From assembly GCA_012295275.1 (NCBI GenBank), contig CM022677.1, positions 4,394,553 to 4,458,552 on the forward strand: a DNA stretch of 64,000 nucleotides. Direction: 5' to 3'. The notes below the pieces were generated by a model. The model saw only the letters and a list, made by a program, of their open reading frames with translations, made no database searches and was not told where the DNA came from. Origin of the DNA: Chrysomallon squamiferum (taxonomy: Eukaryota; Mollusca; Gastropoda; Neomphalida; Peltospiridae). Positions within the stretch are counted from its first letter, which is position 1. Each line of letters begins with the position of its first letter. Of this stretch, positions 27,061 through 36,806 are shown piece by piece. The position numbers and the translations under genes are program-made.

Positions 27061-27420
27061 AATTTGATAGAATAACTCTTTTAAATCTTTGACTAGAAAG
27101 TTAGATATAATGTATGATAAACTGGAAAAATTAGACATGATCGAAAAACAACTGAATGGTATGGAAATAACTGTACAAGATATAGTGGTAAAATGATTGA
27201 TATTAAGAAAAAAGTACAAGATATGGAAAGGGTATGAATTACATTCACTGTCAGTTTGAAAGAAATAAAACAATGTTGAATATTTGAAATCTGTTGTCTT
27301 AGATATGAACAGTTCTACTCGTGAAATGAGAGATAATAATACCATATGAAACAACAAATATGTGAAGTAGAAACTGAGTTTCGAATCTTAAGAGATAAAC
27401 ACAATGACCTACAAACTCAT
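27061..27420 (+). pseudogene. Coiled-coil segment resembling a LINE ORF1 relic
   Basis: The plus strand reads LTRKLDIMYDKLEKLDMIEK then QLNGMEITVQDIVVK before a stop, with a heptad-like spacing of Leu, Ile and Met; neighbouring frames continue with SLKEIK and EMRDNN-like segments. ORF1 proteins of invertebrate non-LTR elements often start with such a coiled coil. The assignment is weak because no RNA-binding domain follows. Confidence 0.35.
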
Positions 27421-27620
27421 TTCATCACGACAATGTATGATATCAAAAGAAGATGAAGGACACACAGACAAGGAGTTGAAAAGTTTTATAAGTGGATCGA
27501 CTGGGGAAGATGTATATATAAGGCCTGTTGTTGCTAAATTCATTTTATATAAATTGTGAGAAGAGCTGCACCCAAAACACTGATAAACAAGCAATTCACG
27601 GTTAATGAACAAATAAATTA

Positions 27621-27884
27621 ATGACAGGAGAAAATTACTATATCCACATTACAGCAAAAAGGCAAGGGAAAAGACTGGTGTTAAATGGTGATAAACTGTA
27701 TACTGAGGTCAGGCTGTTTACACTGGGAGAGGTCGGGCCAGAAGCCAGTAACACAAACATAACAATCATCAAGTGCAGTTGTAATGGACCTAAGAGATGT
27801 CGGAGTAAGAGATGTGCTTGTTTCAAAACTAATGTTTTGTGTAATAGCAGATGTCACAACTGTGTAAATAGTTTAAATAAATGA
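27621..27884 (+). CDS. Small ORF with a Cys-rich CXC (TCR-like) domain
   Basis: 87 codons from an ATG, open to a TGA. The C-terminal part KCSCNGPKRCRSKRCACFKT then NVLCNSRCHNC has the CxC-x4-C-x3-C-x-C-x6-C-x3-C spacing of the zinc-binding CXC domain. Variants of this domain close many integrase-type transposon proteins and KRBA2-like host genes derived from them. The first 50 residues (MTGENYYIHITAKRQGKRLV and on) are not recognised. No start-site context or intron signal supports a host gene, and transposon debris lies on both sides, so the likely identity is the 3' end of a transposon or retroelement ORF. The ORF itself is intact. Confidence 0.6.
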   Translation: MTGENYYIHITAKRQGKRLVLNGDKLYTEVRLFTLGEVGPEASNTNITIIKCSCNGPKRCRSKRCACFKTNVLCNSRCHNCVNSLNK

Positions 27885-28000
27885 AATATGTATTATGTGT
27901 CACCAATGCATCATACTGGTAAATTTGTTGTTACATGTATTTTATTATTCAATACAGATGAAACATAGTTTAGTTAATAGAAAACACCTAAGAAATACCC

Positions 28001-28040
28001 TTTAGCCAAATAACTGGAAATTTTAGTCAGTTTGGCTAAA
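28001..28040. repeat. Short inverted repeat left of the piggyBac gene
   Basis: TTTAGCCAAATAACTG at 28,001-28,016 pairs with CAGTTTGGCTAAA at 28,028-28,040 (ten bases perfect, then CAG after a 3-base offset). Related words (TTGACCAAATGACTG) follow to 28,076. It could be part of the terminal structure of the piggyBac element; a TTAA lies at 27,974-27,977. Confidence 0.45.
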
Positions 28041-29204
28041 TGACTAGAGGTCAGAGGCATTTGACCAAATGACTGGTTTGACACATTGACTGTAACATGT
28101 ATACCTGTTTGTATTCTCAAAGGAAGCTTTGATAATTTTTTTGCAAACAATTGCTGTTTTTGGAGAATTTCTTTTCTTAAACAAGAGCAGTAAGAAAGTG
28201 ACAACCAAGCAGGCATTATGAATGATAACGTCAGATTCTGAGGATGAGAATGAAGTGTTGGAATGTGAAATAATAGTGATTTTGAAAGTGAAGAGATGAT
28301 GTTGTCAATGATACAAATAATAATAACACAAATGAAGGTGAAGATGAAAGTGATGATAATCACAGCCAGGTGTTGATGTTTTACAACCTGGTAGTGGGTG
28401 TGGCTGTGGTAGTGGGTGTGGCTGTGGTAGAGGACGTGGTCAAGGTGTGACAGAATTCTCAGACTCAGGCAGATCAGCATCTGTGGATGAATGACATGAG
28501 AGAGTGTCGTGAAAAACAATTCAAACCCCGGTCCCAAAAATATTCCAGATTCACTCAATAATGAGAGCAGCACTGCTGACTTTTATACGTTATTCTGGAA
28601 TGATGATTTGTGGCAGCTCTTTGTTGTTGAAACTAACAGCAGGCAGAACATATCAGAGAAGCAAAACCTTCACATTGTTATTCAAAATCGTTTAGTTCAC
28701 TAACAGAGATTAAAAACTTTTTTTGCTGTTGAGTAGTGATGGAAATGCTTATTCACAAGGAATGATATGAATAATTTTGGTGAGATATCACACCTGGATT
28801 TGCACAGATTTTTACAAGAGATAGATTTTTAGCAATATGGTCTATGCTATATAGTGTAAATGTATTAGACCCGGAGCTAGACAAATCTGATAAGATTTAC
28901 AAATCAAGGCCCATGTTCAAGCACTTGTTGGAAAAATTCTGGCTGCATTATATACCAAGAAGCAATCTGTTAGCTGACAAAGGAATGATTCCAATATAAA
29001 ACTCCCTCTCTATAAAACAGCAAATCAAAGAAAAACCGATAAAGTGGGATATCAAAACCTTCCTACTTTGTGACAGAGAGAATGCAGAAGTATATACAGG
29101 TCACAGGAATGATGCTGAAACCATTGAAAACCTTGGTGGACTGGAAACCTTGTTATTTGTATGTTGGAACTGTTTTGTGACCAGCATTACTGTGTGTTTA
29201 CAGA

Positions 29205-31110
29205 CTCTACACTAGTGTATATATTTGTTTACAGACTCTACACTAGTGTATATTTTTGTGTGAGTATTTGCTGGAAAAGAGAGGAATCTGCCTAGTGGGC
29301 AGTGCACTTACAAATCACAAACTTTTTACAAAAAAGCATTCAAATGGAAAAGTCAGACCAATAGGGGGCAGTTTGAACTATTGTTCTATGTTTTGTGACC
29401 AGCATTACTGTGTGTTTACAGACAGACTCTACACTAGTGTATATTTGTGTGAGTATTTGCTGGAAAAGAGAGGAATCTGCCTAGTGGGCAGTGCACTTAC
29501 AAATCACAAACTTTTTACAAAAAAGCATTCAAATGGAAAAGTCAGACCAATAGGGGGCAGTTTGAACTATTGTTCTATGTTTTGTGACCAGCATTACTGT
29601 GTGTTTACAGACAGACTCTACACTAGTGTATATTTGTGTGAGTATTTGCTGGAAAAAGAGAGGAATCTGCCTAGTGGGCAGTGCACTTACAAATCACAAA
29701 CTTTTTACAAAAAAAATTTCAAATGGAAAAAGTCAGACCAATAGGGGGCAGTTTGAACTATTGTTCTATGTTTTGTGACCAGCATTACTGTGTGTTTACA
29801 GACAGACTCTACACTAGTGTATATTTGTGTGAGTATTTGCTGGAAAAGAGAGGAATCTGCCTAGTGGGCAGTGCACTTACAAATCACAAACTTTTTACAA
29901 AAAAAATGCATTCAAATGGTAAAGTCAGACCAATAGGGGGCAGTTTGAACTATTGTTCTATGTTTTGTGACCAGCATTACTGTGTGTTTACAGACAGACT
30001 CTACACTAGTGTATATTTGTGTGAGTATTTGCTGGAAAAGAGAGGAATCTGCCTAGTGGGCAGTGCACTTACAAATCACAAACTTTTTACAAAAAAACAT
30101 TCAAATGGAAAAGTCAGACCAATAGGGGGCAGTTTGAACTATTGTTCTATGTTTTGTGACCAGCATTACTGTGTGTTTACAGACAGACTCTACACTAGTG
30201 TATATTTGTGTGAGTATTTGCTGGAAAAAGAGGAATCTGCCTAGTGGGCAGTGCACTTACAAATCACAAACTTTTTACAAAAAAAAACATTCAAATGGAA
30301 AAGTCAGACCAATAGGGGCAGTTTGAACTATTGTTCTATGTTTTGTGACCAGCATTACTGTGTGTTTACAGACAGACTCTACACTAGTGTATATTTGTGT
30401 GAGTATTTGCTGGAAAAGAGAGGAATCTGCCTAGTGGGCAGTGCACTTACAAATCACAAACTTTTTACAAAAAAAAAGCATTTCAAATGGAAAAGTCAGA
30501 CCAATAGGGGGCAGTTTGAACTATTGTTCTATGTTTTGTGACCAGCATTACTGTGTGTTTACAGACAGACTCTACACTAGTGTATATTTGTGTGAGTATT
30601 TGCTGGAAAAGAGAGGAATCTGCCTAGTGGGCAGTGCACTTACAAATCACAAACTTTTTACAAAAAAGCATTCAAATGGAAAAGTCAGACCAATAGGGGG
30701 CAGTTTGAACTATTGTTCTATGTTTTGTGACCAGCATTACTGTGTGTTTACAGACAGACTCTACACTAGTGTATATTTGTGTGAGTATTTGCTGGAAAAG
30801 AGAGGAATCTGCCTAGTGGGCAGTGGGCAGTTTACATTCAAAAAAGTCAGACACAGTTTGAACTTTTTTTTGTGACCAGCATTAAAAAAGCATTCAAATG
30901 GAAAAGTCAGACCAATAGGGGGCAGTTTGAACTATTGTTCTATGTTTTGTGACCAGCATTACTGTGTGTTTACAGACAGACTCTACACTAGTGTATATTT
31001 GTGTGAGTATTTGCTGGAAAAGAGAGGAATCTGCCTAGTGGGCAGTGCACTTACAAATCACAAACTTTTTACAAAAAAACATTCAAATGGAAAAGTAAGG
31101 CCAATAGGGG
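29205..31110 (+). repeat. 189-bp tandem array within the piggyBac gene, ten copies
   Basis: The landmark GAGTATTTGCTGGAAA occurs at 29,262, 29,451, 29,640, 29,831, 30,023, 30,212, 30,401, 30,594, 30,783 and 31,005, so spacing is 189 bp apart from 1-4 bp changes in one poly(A) run (TTTTTACAAAAAA...) and a 222-bp step before the last copy, which includes a partial, rearranged unit at 30,828-30,895. 189 bp is 63 codons, so the frame is kept where the A run does not vary. The junction joins the codons just before FNG to codons just before FTDR. Copies are nearly identical, so the expansion is recent or homogenised. Confidence 0.95.
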
Positions 31111-31190
31111 GCAGTTTGAACAATTGTTCAATGGAATTGTAGCAGCAATTGTTTGGTGTGACAAAAAGCAATTGTTCTATTTAAAGTGCA

Positions 31191-31463
31191 TCTGTACACA
31201 GACAAACACCTCCAAGATTCTGGACTTCATGAGTTGGAAAGAGCCTACCCATGCAACATCAGACAATAGGTGTGTAGTGTGTCTGTACACAGACAAACAC
31301 CTCCAAGATTCTGGACTTCATGAGTTGGAAAGAGTCTACCCATGCAACATCAGACAGTAGGTGTGTAGTGTGTCTGTACACAGACAAACACCTCCAAGAT
31401 TCTGGACTTCATGAGTTGGAAAGAGCCTACCCATGCAACATCAGACAGTAGGTGTGTAGTGAC
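31191..31463 (+). repeat. 91-bp tandem repeat, three copies
   Basis: TCTGTACACAGACAAACACC recurs at 31,191, 31,282 and 31,373. The unit includes CCAAGATTCTGGACTTCATG and CATGCAACATCAGACA. It follows the piggyBac homology directly and may be another internal expansion of the same element. Confidence 0.9.
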
Positions 31464-31510
31464 TCTGGAAAACCACAACAGGTCAGACAACAAAATCCCA
31501 GTGCTGCCTA

Positions 31511-32243
31511 TAAGGACTTTCTTCTTTAAGAAGTTTTATTTATTTATTTATATATTTATTTTTAAAATCAAAACAAATAAAAGCAAAGAAAAAAAGAAGA
31601 AAGACATGCGCACGTACACACAATAAAAATGAAAGCAGAGAAACAATCGCACAAAGGAAAAAACCAAACACCACAGATGTGAAACTGGATACCTCACTTG
31701 AGGAGTTTTAAATCCGGGTGTCATGTTTCGTCTTTATTCAGTGTGCACGTTCAAGTTAGTTTGAGTAGGGAACAGTTCACAGTATTCACGTGGTGGAGAA
31801 CTTCGTGTTTGACCAAGCATAAACAGCACCCACACAGTAACCCTGAACAACAACAACAAAAAAAAATTAAAAATTATTTTAAAAAATGAGTCACATCCAT
31901 CAGTTTCAAATTTTTTTACATTCTGCATCAGTGAAATATTTTTACTATCACAAAGCAAGACTTGAAAAATTAAGATTCAGTATATCGTTAATGAACCTGT
32001 AATATTAATTTTCATGCTTTATTATTATTAAAAATTAGTATAAAAAATATTAATTTCAAAACCACTCAAAGCAAGAGAAATGTGCTTAGACTTCTCTTCA
32101 AAGTACACTTTATTATATATATTTTTCTTTTTACAAGCAGGGTATTAAAACTGATGCATCTTACATGAATATCATATTCAAATGTCATTTCTGCATTAAA
32201 ATTATAAAAAAAAGAAAGAGAAAAGAGAAAAAGAAGGTTATAC
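31511..32243. other. AT-rich non-coding stretch
   Basis: No exon or element recognised. On the minus strand this is downstream of the ErbB-type exons, but the exon that should follow (VxVWELMTFG in relatives) is not found. Confidence 0.5.
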
Positions 32244-32307
32244 CATAACTCCAGACATCAGTTTTGTGTGTGAATATTCTGTCCAGAGCTAACCACTTGA
32301 TTGGCAT
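32244..32307 (-). pseudogene. EGFR: ErbB-type kinase exon: activation-segment end (PIKW...DVWSYG)
   Basis: Minus strand, acceptor TGTTTCAG and donor TATG/GTATAA. The 64-nt exon encodes MPIKWLALDRIFTHKTDVWS then YG. This is the P+1 loop and helix alpha-F of an ErbB kinase (human EGFR: [20 protein letters not shown], then DVWSYG), with the same exon borders as human EGFR exon 22 as I recall it. It lacks four residues after LAL, so the alignment closes with an in-frame 12-nt deletion. No stop in this exon by itself; it is classed as a pseudogene because the two upstream exons are broken. Confidence 0.85.
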
Positions 32308-32606
32308 CTGAAACAGTGAAAAAAATCTAGTTTTTCATACATTTTCCAGTTTATAGCATAATATCTGAAATTTAATCTTTCTAAAATTTCAGCATATCAA
32401 TGTTCCCAGTTAAGAAAAAAAAAATAAATTAAGACTATTCCAAGTTTCAGTTTGTAAGTTACCTATTAATAAGAAAATTGAATTTGAACTATTCAGATTT
32501 TCAATTTGTAAGTTCTCTATTAATAAGAAAACAGAATTTAAACTTCAATATTTAAAATCTGAATTTGAACCAAGTAAGAAATGTGAATTACTACTGTTCC
32601 TCTCAC

Positions 32607-32779
32607 TTTTCTGCCAGCAGCTTAGTACTCTTCATCAATGTAATCAAGAAGCTTACCTAATCCAAAATCTGTAATCTTCACCTGATTCGGGGTTTGTACT
32701 GTACAAAGATAAAAAAAGTACATTTCTTGCAGCTAGATCTCTAATGGACAATACCCCTTTCCTCTAAATAAATCATTCC
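32607..32779 (-). pseudogene. EGFR: ErbB-type kinase exon: catalytic loop and DFG, frameshifted
   Basis: Minus strand, acceptor TTGTTTTCAG, donor AAA/GTGAGA. Reads GMIYLEERGIVH, a one-base insertion, RDLAARNVL, about ten extra bases with a run of T, then VQTPNQVKITDFGLGKLLDY and IDEEY followed by TAA, and AAGRK to the donor. The HRDLAARN catalytic loop and the DFG Mg-binding motif are those of a Tyr kinase of the ErbB family (HRDLAARNVLVKTPxxVKITDFGLAKLL). Borders match EGFR exon 21. Two frameshifts and a stop make it non-functional. Confidence 0.88.
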
Positions 32780-32789
32780 CTGAAAACAA

Positions 32790-33261
32790 CACAGTTTGTA
32801 TGTGTTGTGTATGTGTGTGATTAAGCATGTGTTTGTATGTCTCTCTGTGTTTTATGTATAAATATGTTGTGTGTATCTGTGTTGTGTGTGTGTTGTGTAT
32901 TGTGTATTTGTGTGTGTATCTGTGTGCTGTATGTGTGTGTCTCTGTGTTGTATATGTGTATCTGAGTGTTGTGTATTGTGTTTGTGTGTATTTGTGTCTG
33001 TCTCTGTGCATCTATATGTTGTGTGTGTATCTGTGTTGTTTATGTGTGTATCTGAGTGTTGTGTATTGTGTTTGTGTATTTGTGTCTGTCTGTGTGCATC
33101 TATATGTTGTGTGTGTATCTGTGTGTTGTATGTGTGTATCTGAGTTATGTATTGTGTTTGTATGTATTTGTGTGTGTCTGTCTTGTGTATATGTGTTGTA
33201 TGTGTGTATCTGTGTGTTGTATGTGTGTGTGTTGTGTGTATTGTGTGTGTGTGTGTCTGTC

Positions 33262-33306
<45 letters not shown>

Positions 33307-33370
33307 TGTGTCTGTGTGTATCTGTGTGTTGTGTATGTGTGTGTGTTGTGTGTGTATGGGTGTGTATATT
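32790..33370. repeat. GT-rich low-complexity array
   Basis: About 570 bp of TGTGTG with interspersed TATG, TCTGTGT and TTGTGTATT words, including a partly periodic block of 60-65 bp (ATCTGAGTGTTGTGTATTGT). It fills the intron between two ErbB-type exons and ends only about 10 bp from a splice donor. All long open frames on both strands across it are composition artefacts. Confidence 0.9.
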
Positions 33371-33383
33371 TGACAACACTCAC

Positions 33384-33659
33384 ACTGGCTATCTGAGTAC
33401 ATCAGTTGAGGAGGACTTTAGATCCAATGAGGTCTTTGTTTTTTCTCACGAGAACACAGCCAAGTGACATCAGCTGAGTGATCAACATCATGTGTGCCAT
33501 CATGCACACTGCAAGGATTCTGACACAGCAAGGATGCTTCACTGACACCATCACCCATGCCTCCTCCAACAGCTCCTTGATCTGGTTAGGAGTCCCCTCC
33601 TTTAACACTTTAATAGCTACTGGAATCTTGACATTTTCTCCTTCTGGTATCCAGTATCC
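33384..33659 (-). pseudogene. EGFR: ErbB-type kinase exon: N-lobe with the VAIK lysine, one nonsense codon
   Basis: Minus strand, acceptor TTAACCAG, donor AGT/GTGAGT. 276 nt encode GYWIPEGENVKIPVAIKVLK, then IKELLEEAWVMVSVKHPCCV, RILAVCMMAHMMLITQLMSL and GCVL, KDLIGSKVLLN, TGA, CTQIA. This covers beta-3 with the ATP-binding Lys (VAIK), helix C with its Glu (ELLEEA), the hinge (LITQLM) and helix D of an ErbB kinase; human EGFR exons 19 and 20 appear fused here. The Trp of LLNWC is a TGA stop and two residues after GCVL are missing. The glycine-loop exon was not found to the right. The intron beyond the donor is a GT-rich array. Confidence 0.88.
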
Positions 33660-33829
33660 CTGGTTAATAGTAACAATAGTAATAACAACAACAACAATAA
33701 TAAAACAGTAATGATAATAATAATAATGACAGTACATTCACCAGTGTGTCCAGTTCACCACTGATTTAACACTAACAGCAAACACACTGCAGCACTGAGT
33801 CAATGAGAAGTTGTAAATGAGTTGAATTG

Positions 33830-34520
33830 TGACCACCACCCTGTTCTCACAAATTACTATAACTAGAAAACCTTCTCCATCAACTCAGTATTTACATCCA
33901 AATGAAATTTCACCAAAGCAGATTGGGAAGGATTCTACAAAGAATGGAAAAAATATTAGAATAAAAAAAAACCTCACACTGCAAAAACCTAATGTCACTG
34001 AACACAAAACTAAAACTCACACTGCACTTCACTTACAACATGATAGACTCAGCTGTCACTGAACACAAAACTAAAACCAAAAACTGCACTAACAAAATAT
34101 CCAAAAAACTGAAAACCAAAACTGGTGAAATATCCACTTATTGGAAATAAATTATTGGAAATAAATAAATACAGAAGACAATACAACAAAAATCAAAACA
34201 AAATCTAAACAAAAATCAAACTACACTTGAAAAATACAAAACAGTCAAAAACATTAGTAATAATACTTGGTCTTTTTAATGCAACTTGGTAAACAGGAAA
34301 GATATCAACAGACTGGAAACCTGCATAAACCTTACAAATACCATTCACTACCAATCAACTGCAGACCAGTTACACTCACATCACACATGTAAAACCCTTG
34401 ACACACTGGTAAAACACACACCTGAACAAACACTTAAACAAAAACAATTTAACAAGTAAATAACAAAACACTACAACAGTTTACTAAATTCCATTCAGTA
34501 AATAAAAAATTAAAAAAGTA
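33830..34520 (+). pseudogene. Non-LTR retrotransposon reverse transcriptase relic
   Basis: The plus strand contains, across several frames, GKISTDWKPA, then INCRPVTLTSHM, then KTLDTLVKHTPEQ and a Gln/Lys-rich end. This follows the order W-x-GxxPxxWKxAxxxPxxK, SxxRPISLxSxxxKxLExxxxxxL of the RT fingers of Jockey/I-like non-LTR elements. No YxDD motif is visible. The A-rich sequence before it holds a Lys/Asn-rich open frame of 77 codons at 33,829-34,062. Confidence 0.42.
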
Positions 34521-34747
34521 ATTACAGTAGTCATAGATTTCTAAACAACCAAATACAAACATACTAAACAACTTGAATGACTGCCTTTAAATTGAGAGAT
34601 AAAGATTTCACTTAGACAGCATGCTTCCTCTCTAATAAAGTAAAATAAAAAAGAAAGGTAACAGCAAAATAACACTACAAATAGATAACCATTTAATAAC
34701 AAAGAAAAACATTCAAATTTCACATTTGACAGCCAACTTTGGATGCC

Positions 34748-34822
34748 ACATACAGAAGATAATCCCATACAGAAGATAATCACATACAGAAGATAATCAC
34801 ATACAGAAGATAATCACATCTT
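34748..34822. repeat. 18-bp tandem repeat, four copies
   Basis: CACATACAGAAGATAATC repeated with one variant copy (CCCATACAGAAGATAATC). Confidence 0.9.
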
Positions 34823-35466
34823 GTAGAAACTTTTACCAAACATCACACTGCCTGACAGTCTCGTGTTAGAATAAAACGTACAACAAAATACAGACAAAAA
34901 CTACATACACTAAAATACTGTGTTAAAAGAGTAACAATATCAATAACTTTAAAACTTAAAAACTAAGTAAGAATATAAATGTATGCATGGTTATTTGAAT
35001 TAGTGTACTGTTTTAAGCACCTTTCCTATAAAGTATAATTTAATGTTTGTTTTAATTTATCTCCAGATACAGAAGTGAAGTAAAGGTTGGGGTGTTTAAT
35101 CTTTGCTTTACAACAAACATGTATACATATTAAATTATATACATATATCAACATGTATATTCATCTATACATAAATCAAAATATCTATACATCATTATAC
35201 AGGTATATATAAAACCCACAAATATACCAATCTATTCATTCAAATAACTATGTAGTATTAAAAATAAAACAAATTCATTAAAATATGACACAGTGGCAGC
35301 ATGATCAAATTTTGCATAATAAAAAGAATGTTCTCAGTACTAAGGAGAGGAACAAATATTAATGAGCAGTTAGAAAGAAAAAATGTAGATTTATCAATAG
35401 TTATAATTTATTTGGTTGTGCATGTGCTCTTGAAGAATCTTTTGTGTGAAGTCACAATCAACTTAC
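34823..35466. other. AT-rich stretch, nothing recognised
   Basis: A short plus-strand open frame at 35,301-35,492 runs into the reverse complement of a candidate exon and is not supported. Confidence 0.45.
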
Positions 35467-35742
35467 CTCGTGCAATAGCAAGTTGTCTGTAATGACTCAA
35501 AGTGAAGCCTTCGTCTCAGGTGTGTGGAGTATGTTGACATCACTTCTCTTGAATCCTGTACTTGGCCAGGTAAGCTGAGTGCATGGTCCTCCACAAAATG
35601 CTGCAGAAACTGGACAACCTCTCTGTATCATCAGAACTAAGTACACTGGATTCAATTTTCTCCCACCGCATGTTTTCTGTCTTGGAGTTACTCCATGTTG
35701 ACGTAGAGCTTCAGCAATGCTGTTAGTTTATTCTGACTAACG
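35467..35742 (-). pseudogene. Decayed exon of the KASH5-like gene, copy A (exon 6)
   Basis: Minus strand between a TTATTACAG acceptor and a CGAG/GTAAGT donor. One frame reads VSQNKLTALLKLYVNME, then after several stops REVVQFLQHFVEDHALSLPG and QVQDSREVMSTYSTHLRRRL; a second frame is open in the middle with MRWEKIESSVLSSDDTERLS. Both parts look helical. The intact splice borders with at least four stops and two frame changes are typical of an old pseudogene exon. Its link to the EF-hand exons to the right rests on order, strand and spacing. Confidence 0.5.
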
Positions 35743-36081
35743 CTGTAATAAAGAGATTAAAAAATAATTTTTGTGATTGTTCTTTGTAGCAACACTTATA
35801 TTTAATCATTGGTATACTAATCAAATATCTTTGGTATATCTAGTCTTAAAATACAATGTGGGAAAATAAATTTAGAACCCCCCTCCTCAATAAATAAAAT
35901 TACAATATATACACTGAAATGGATGACTGAAAAAAAAGTAAAATAACTTAAAAGAATACTTCGATTTTACCATTCAATTCTTAATTAATCATGTGTTCTA
36001 AACAGTAATATTTCTCAAATTAGTATCAACTCCAGCAGAACACCACTACTCATGATCAATGGACTAGAACACACACTTAAC

Positions 36082-36238
36082 CATCAATGACTTGGAAGGT
36101 TTCTCTACAGTTTTAGAATCTATGATGTAGCAACATCTCTGGAGTTTATGTTCTGTTTGTTGCCAGGTTTTAAACATGTCATCTCTCCATTATTCCTAAT
36201 ACTTGACAGTACTCCAAGTAGAATCATGTCTTTGTCAG
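36082..36238 (-). pseudogene. Decayed exon of the KASH5-like gene, copy A (exon 5)
   Basis: Minus strand, acceptor GTTTTGCAG. In the phase left by the exon at 38,778-38,880 it reads ADKDMILLGVLSSIRNNGEM then TCLKPGNKQNINSRDVATS before a TAG; a shifted frame continues DSKTVEKPSKSLM to a GTTAAG donor. One stop or frameshift is therefore needed to keep it coding. Confidence 0.5.
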
Positions 36239-36806
36239 CTGCAAAACACAAAATATTTATTTTTAAAATGATATTACAATTTAGTCAGTTACCTGTTGTT
36301 TAAGAAACATTTTTATATTATTCAATAATAACTTAATATATTACATGTTCACAGTATTACAAAATTATGCAAGCAAAGTATTGTGATATAATCTAATGGT
36401 TAAGTTGCATCCATCCAATGAACATCCTCTTCTTTTTAAAGAACATCTTACTTTAATATGTAAACATTATAATTTATATTGCTAAATTCTTTCAAAGTTC
36501 ATAAATTTTGGAGGTTTAAGAAAAGGTGGATTTTATATACAAAATTATTTTATGGCTAAAATTAATACAAAACATTTCGCTAACCAAAAATGTATTCAAT
36601 GTTAAATATCTATGCTCGGCTACTATTGATATTAATATTATTATATAACTTATAAGTTAAAACATAATCTGTTATTTTAATAATTTTTGAAAACACTAAA
36701 ATGACTACAAACTGAGGATAGACCCTTTATCTATAAATATTACAAACTATGCATTCTTATCTTCACTGGTTTCTGCCATATTCAATCTCCATTCCAGCAC
36801 TTCATC

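Larger units (their letters stand above)
28170..31510 (+). pseudogene. piggyBac (PGBD-type) transposase gene with an internal tandem expansion
   Basis: Plus-strand homology runs in pieces: an acidic, Gly/Arg-repeat N-terminus (28,220-28,500); ADFYTLFWNDDLWQLFVVET (28,575 on), the conserved N-terminal helix of piggyBac transposases; FTRDRFLAIWSMLYSVN and SDKIYKSRPMFKHLLEKFW; then LADKGMIPI, stop, LSIKQQIKEKPIKWDIKTFL, LLCDRE and AEVYTGHRNDAETIENLG, which hold the first catalytic Asp region (D in DKGMIP). Next comes FTDRLYTSVYLCEYLLEKRG then CLVGSALTNHKLF with the second catalytic Asp (FTDRxYTS), repeated about ten times. After the array the frame ends in FNGIVAAIVWCDKKQL, the canonical continuation. 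The third-Asp and C-terminal Cys-rich regions are not recognisable. Several stops and frameshifts make it inactive. Confidence 0.9.

Noticed and set aside
32733-33467. Long Cys/Val and Thr/His frames on both strands
   Set aside because: GT/CA low-complexity array; only the minus-strand ErbB-type exons on either side are supported.
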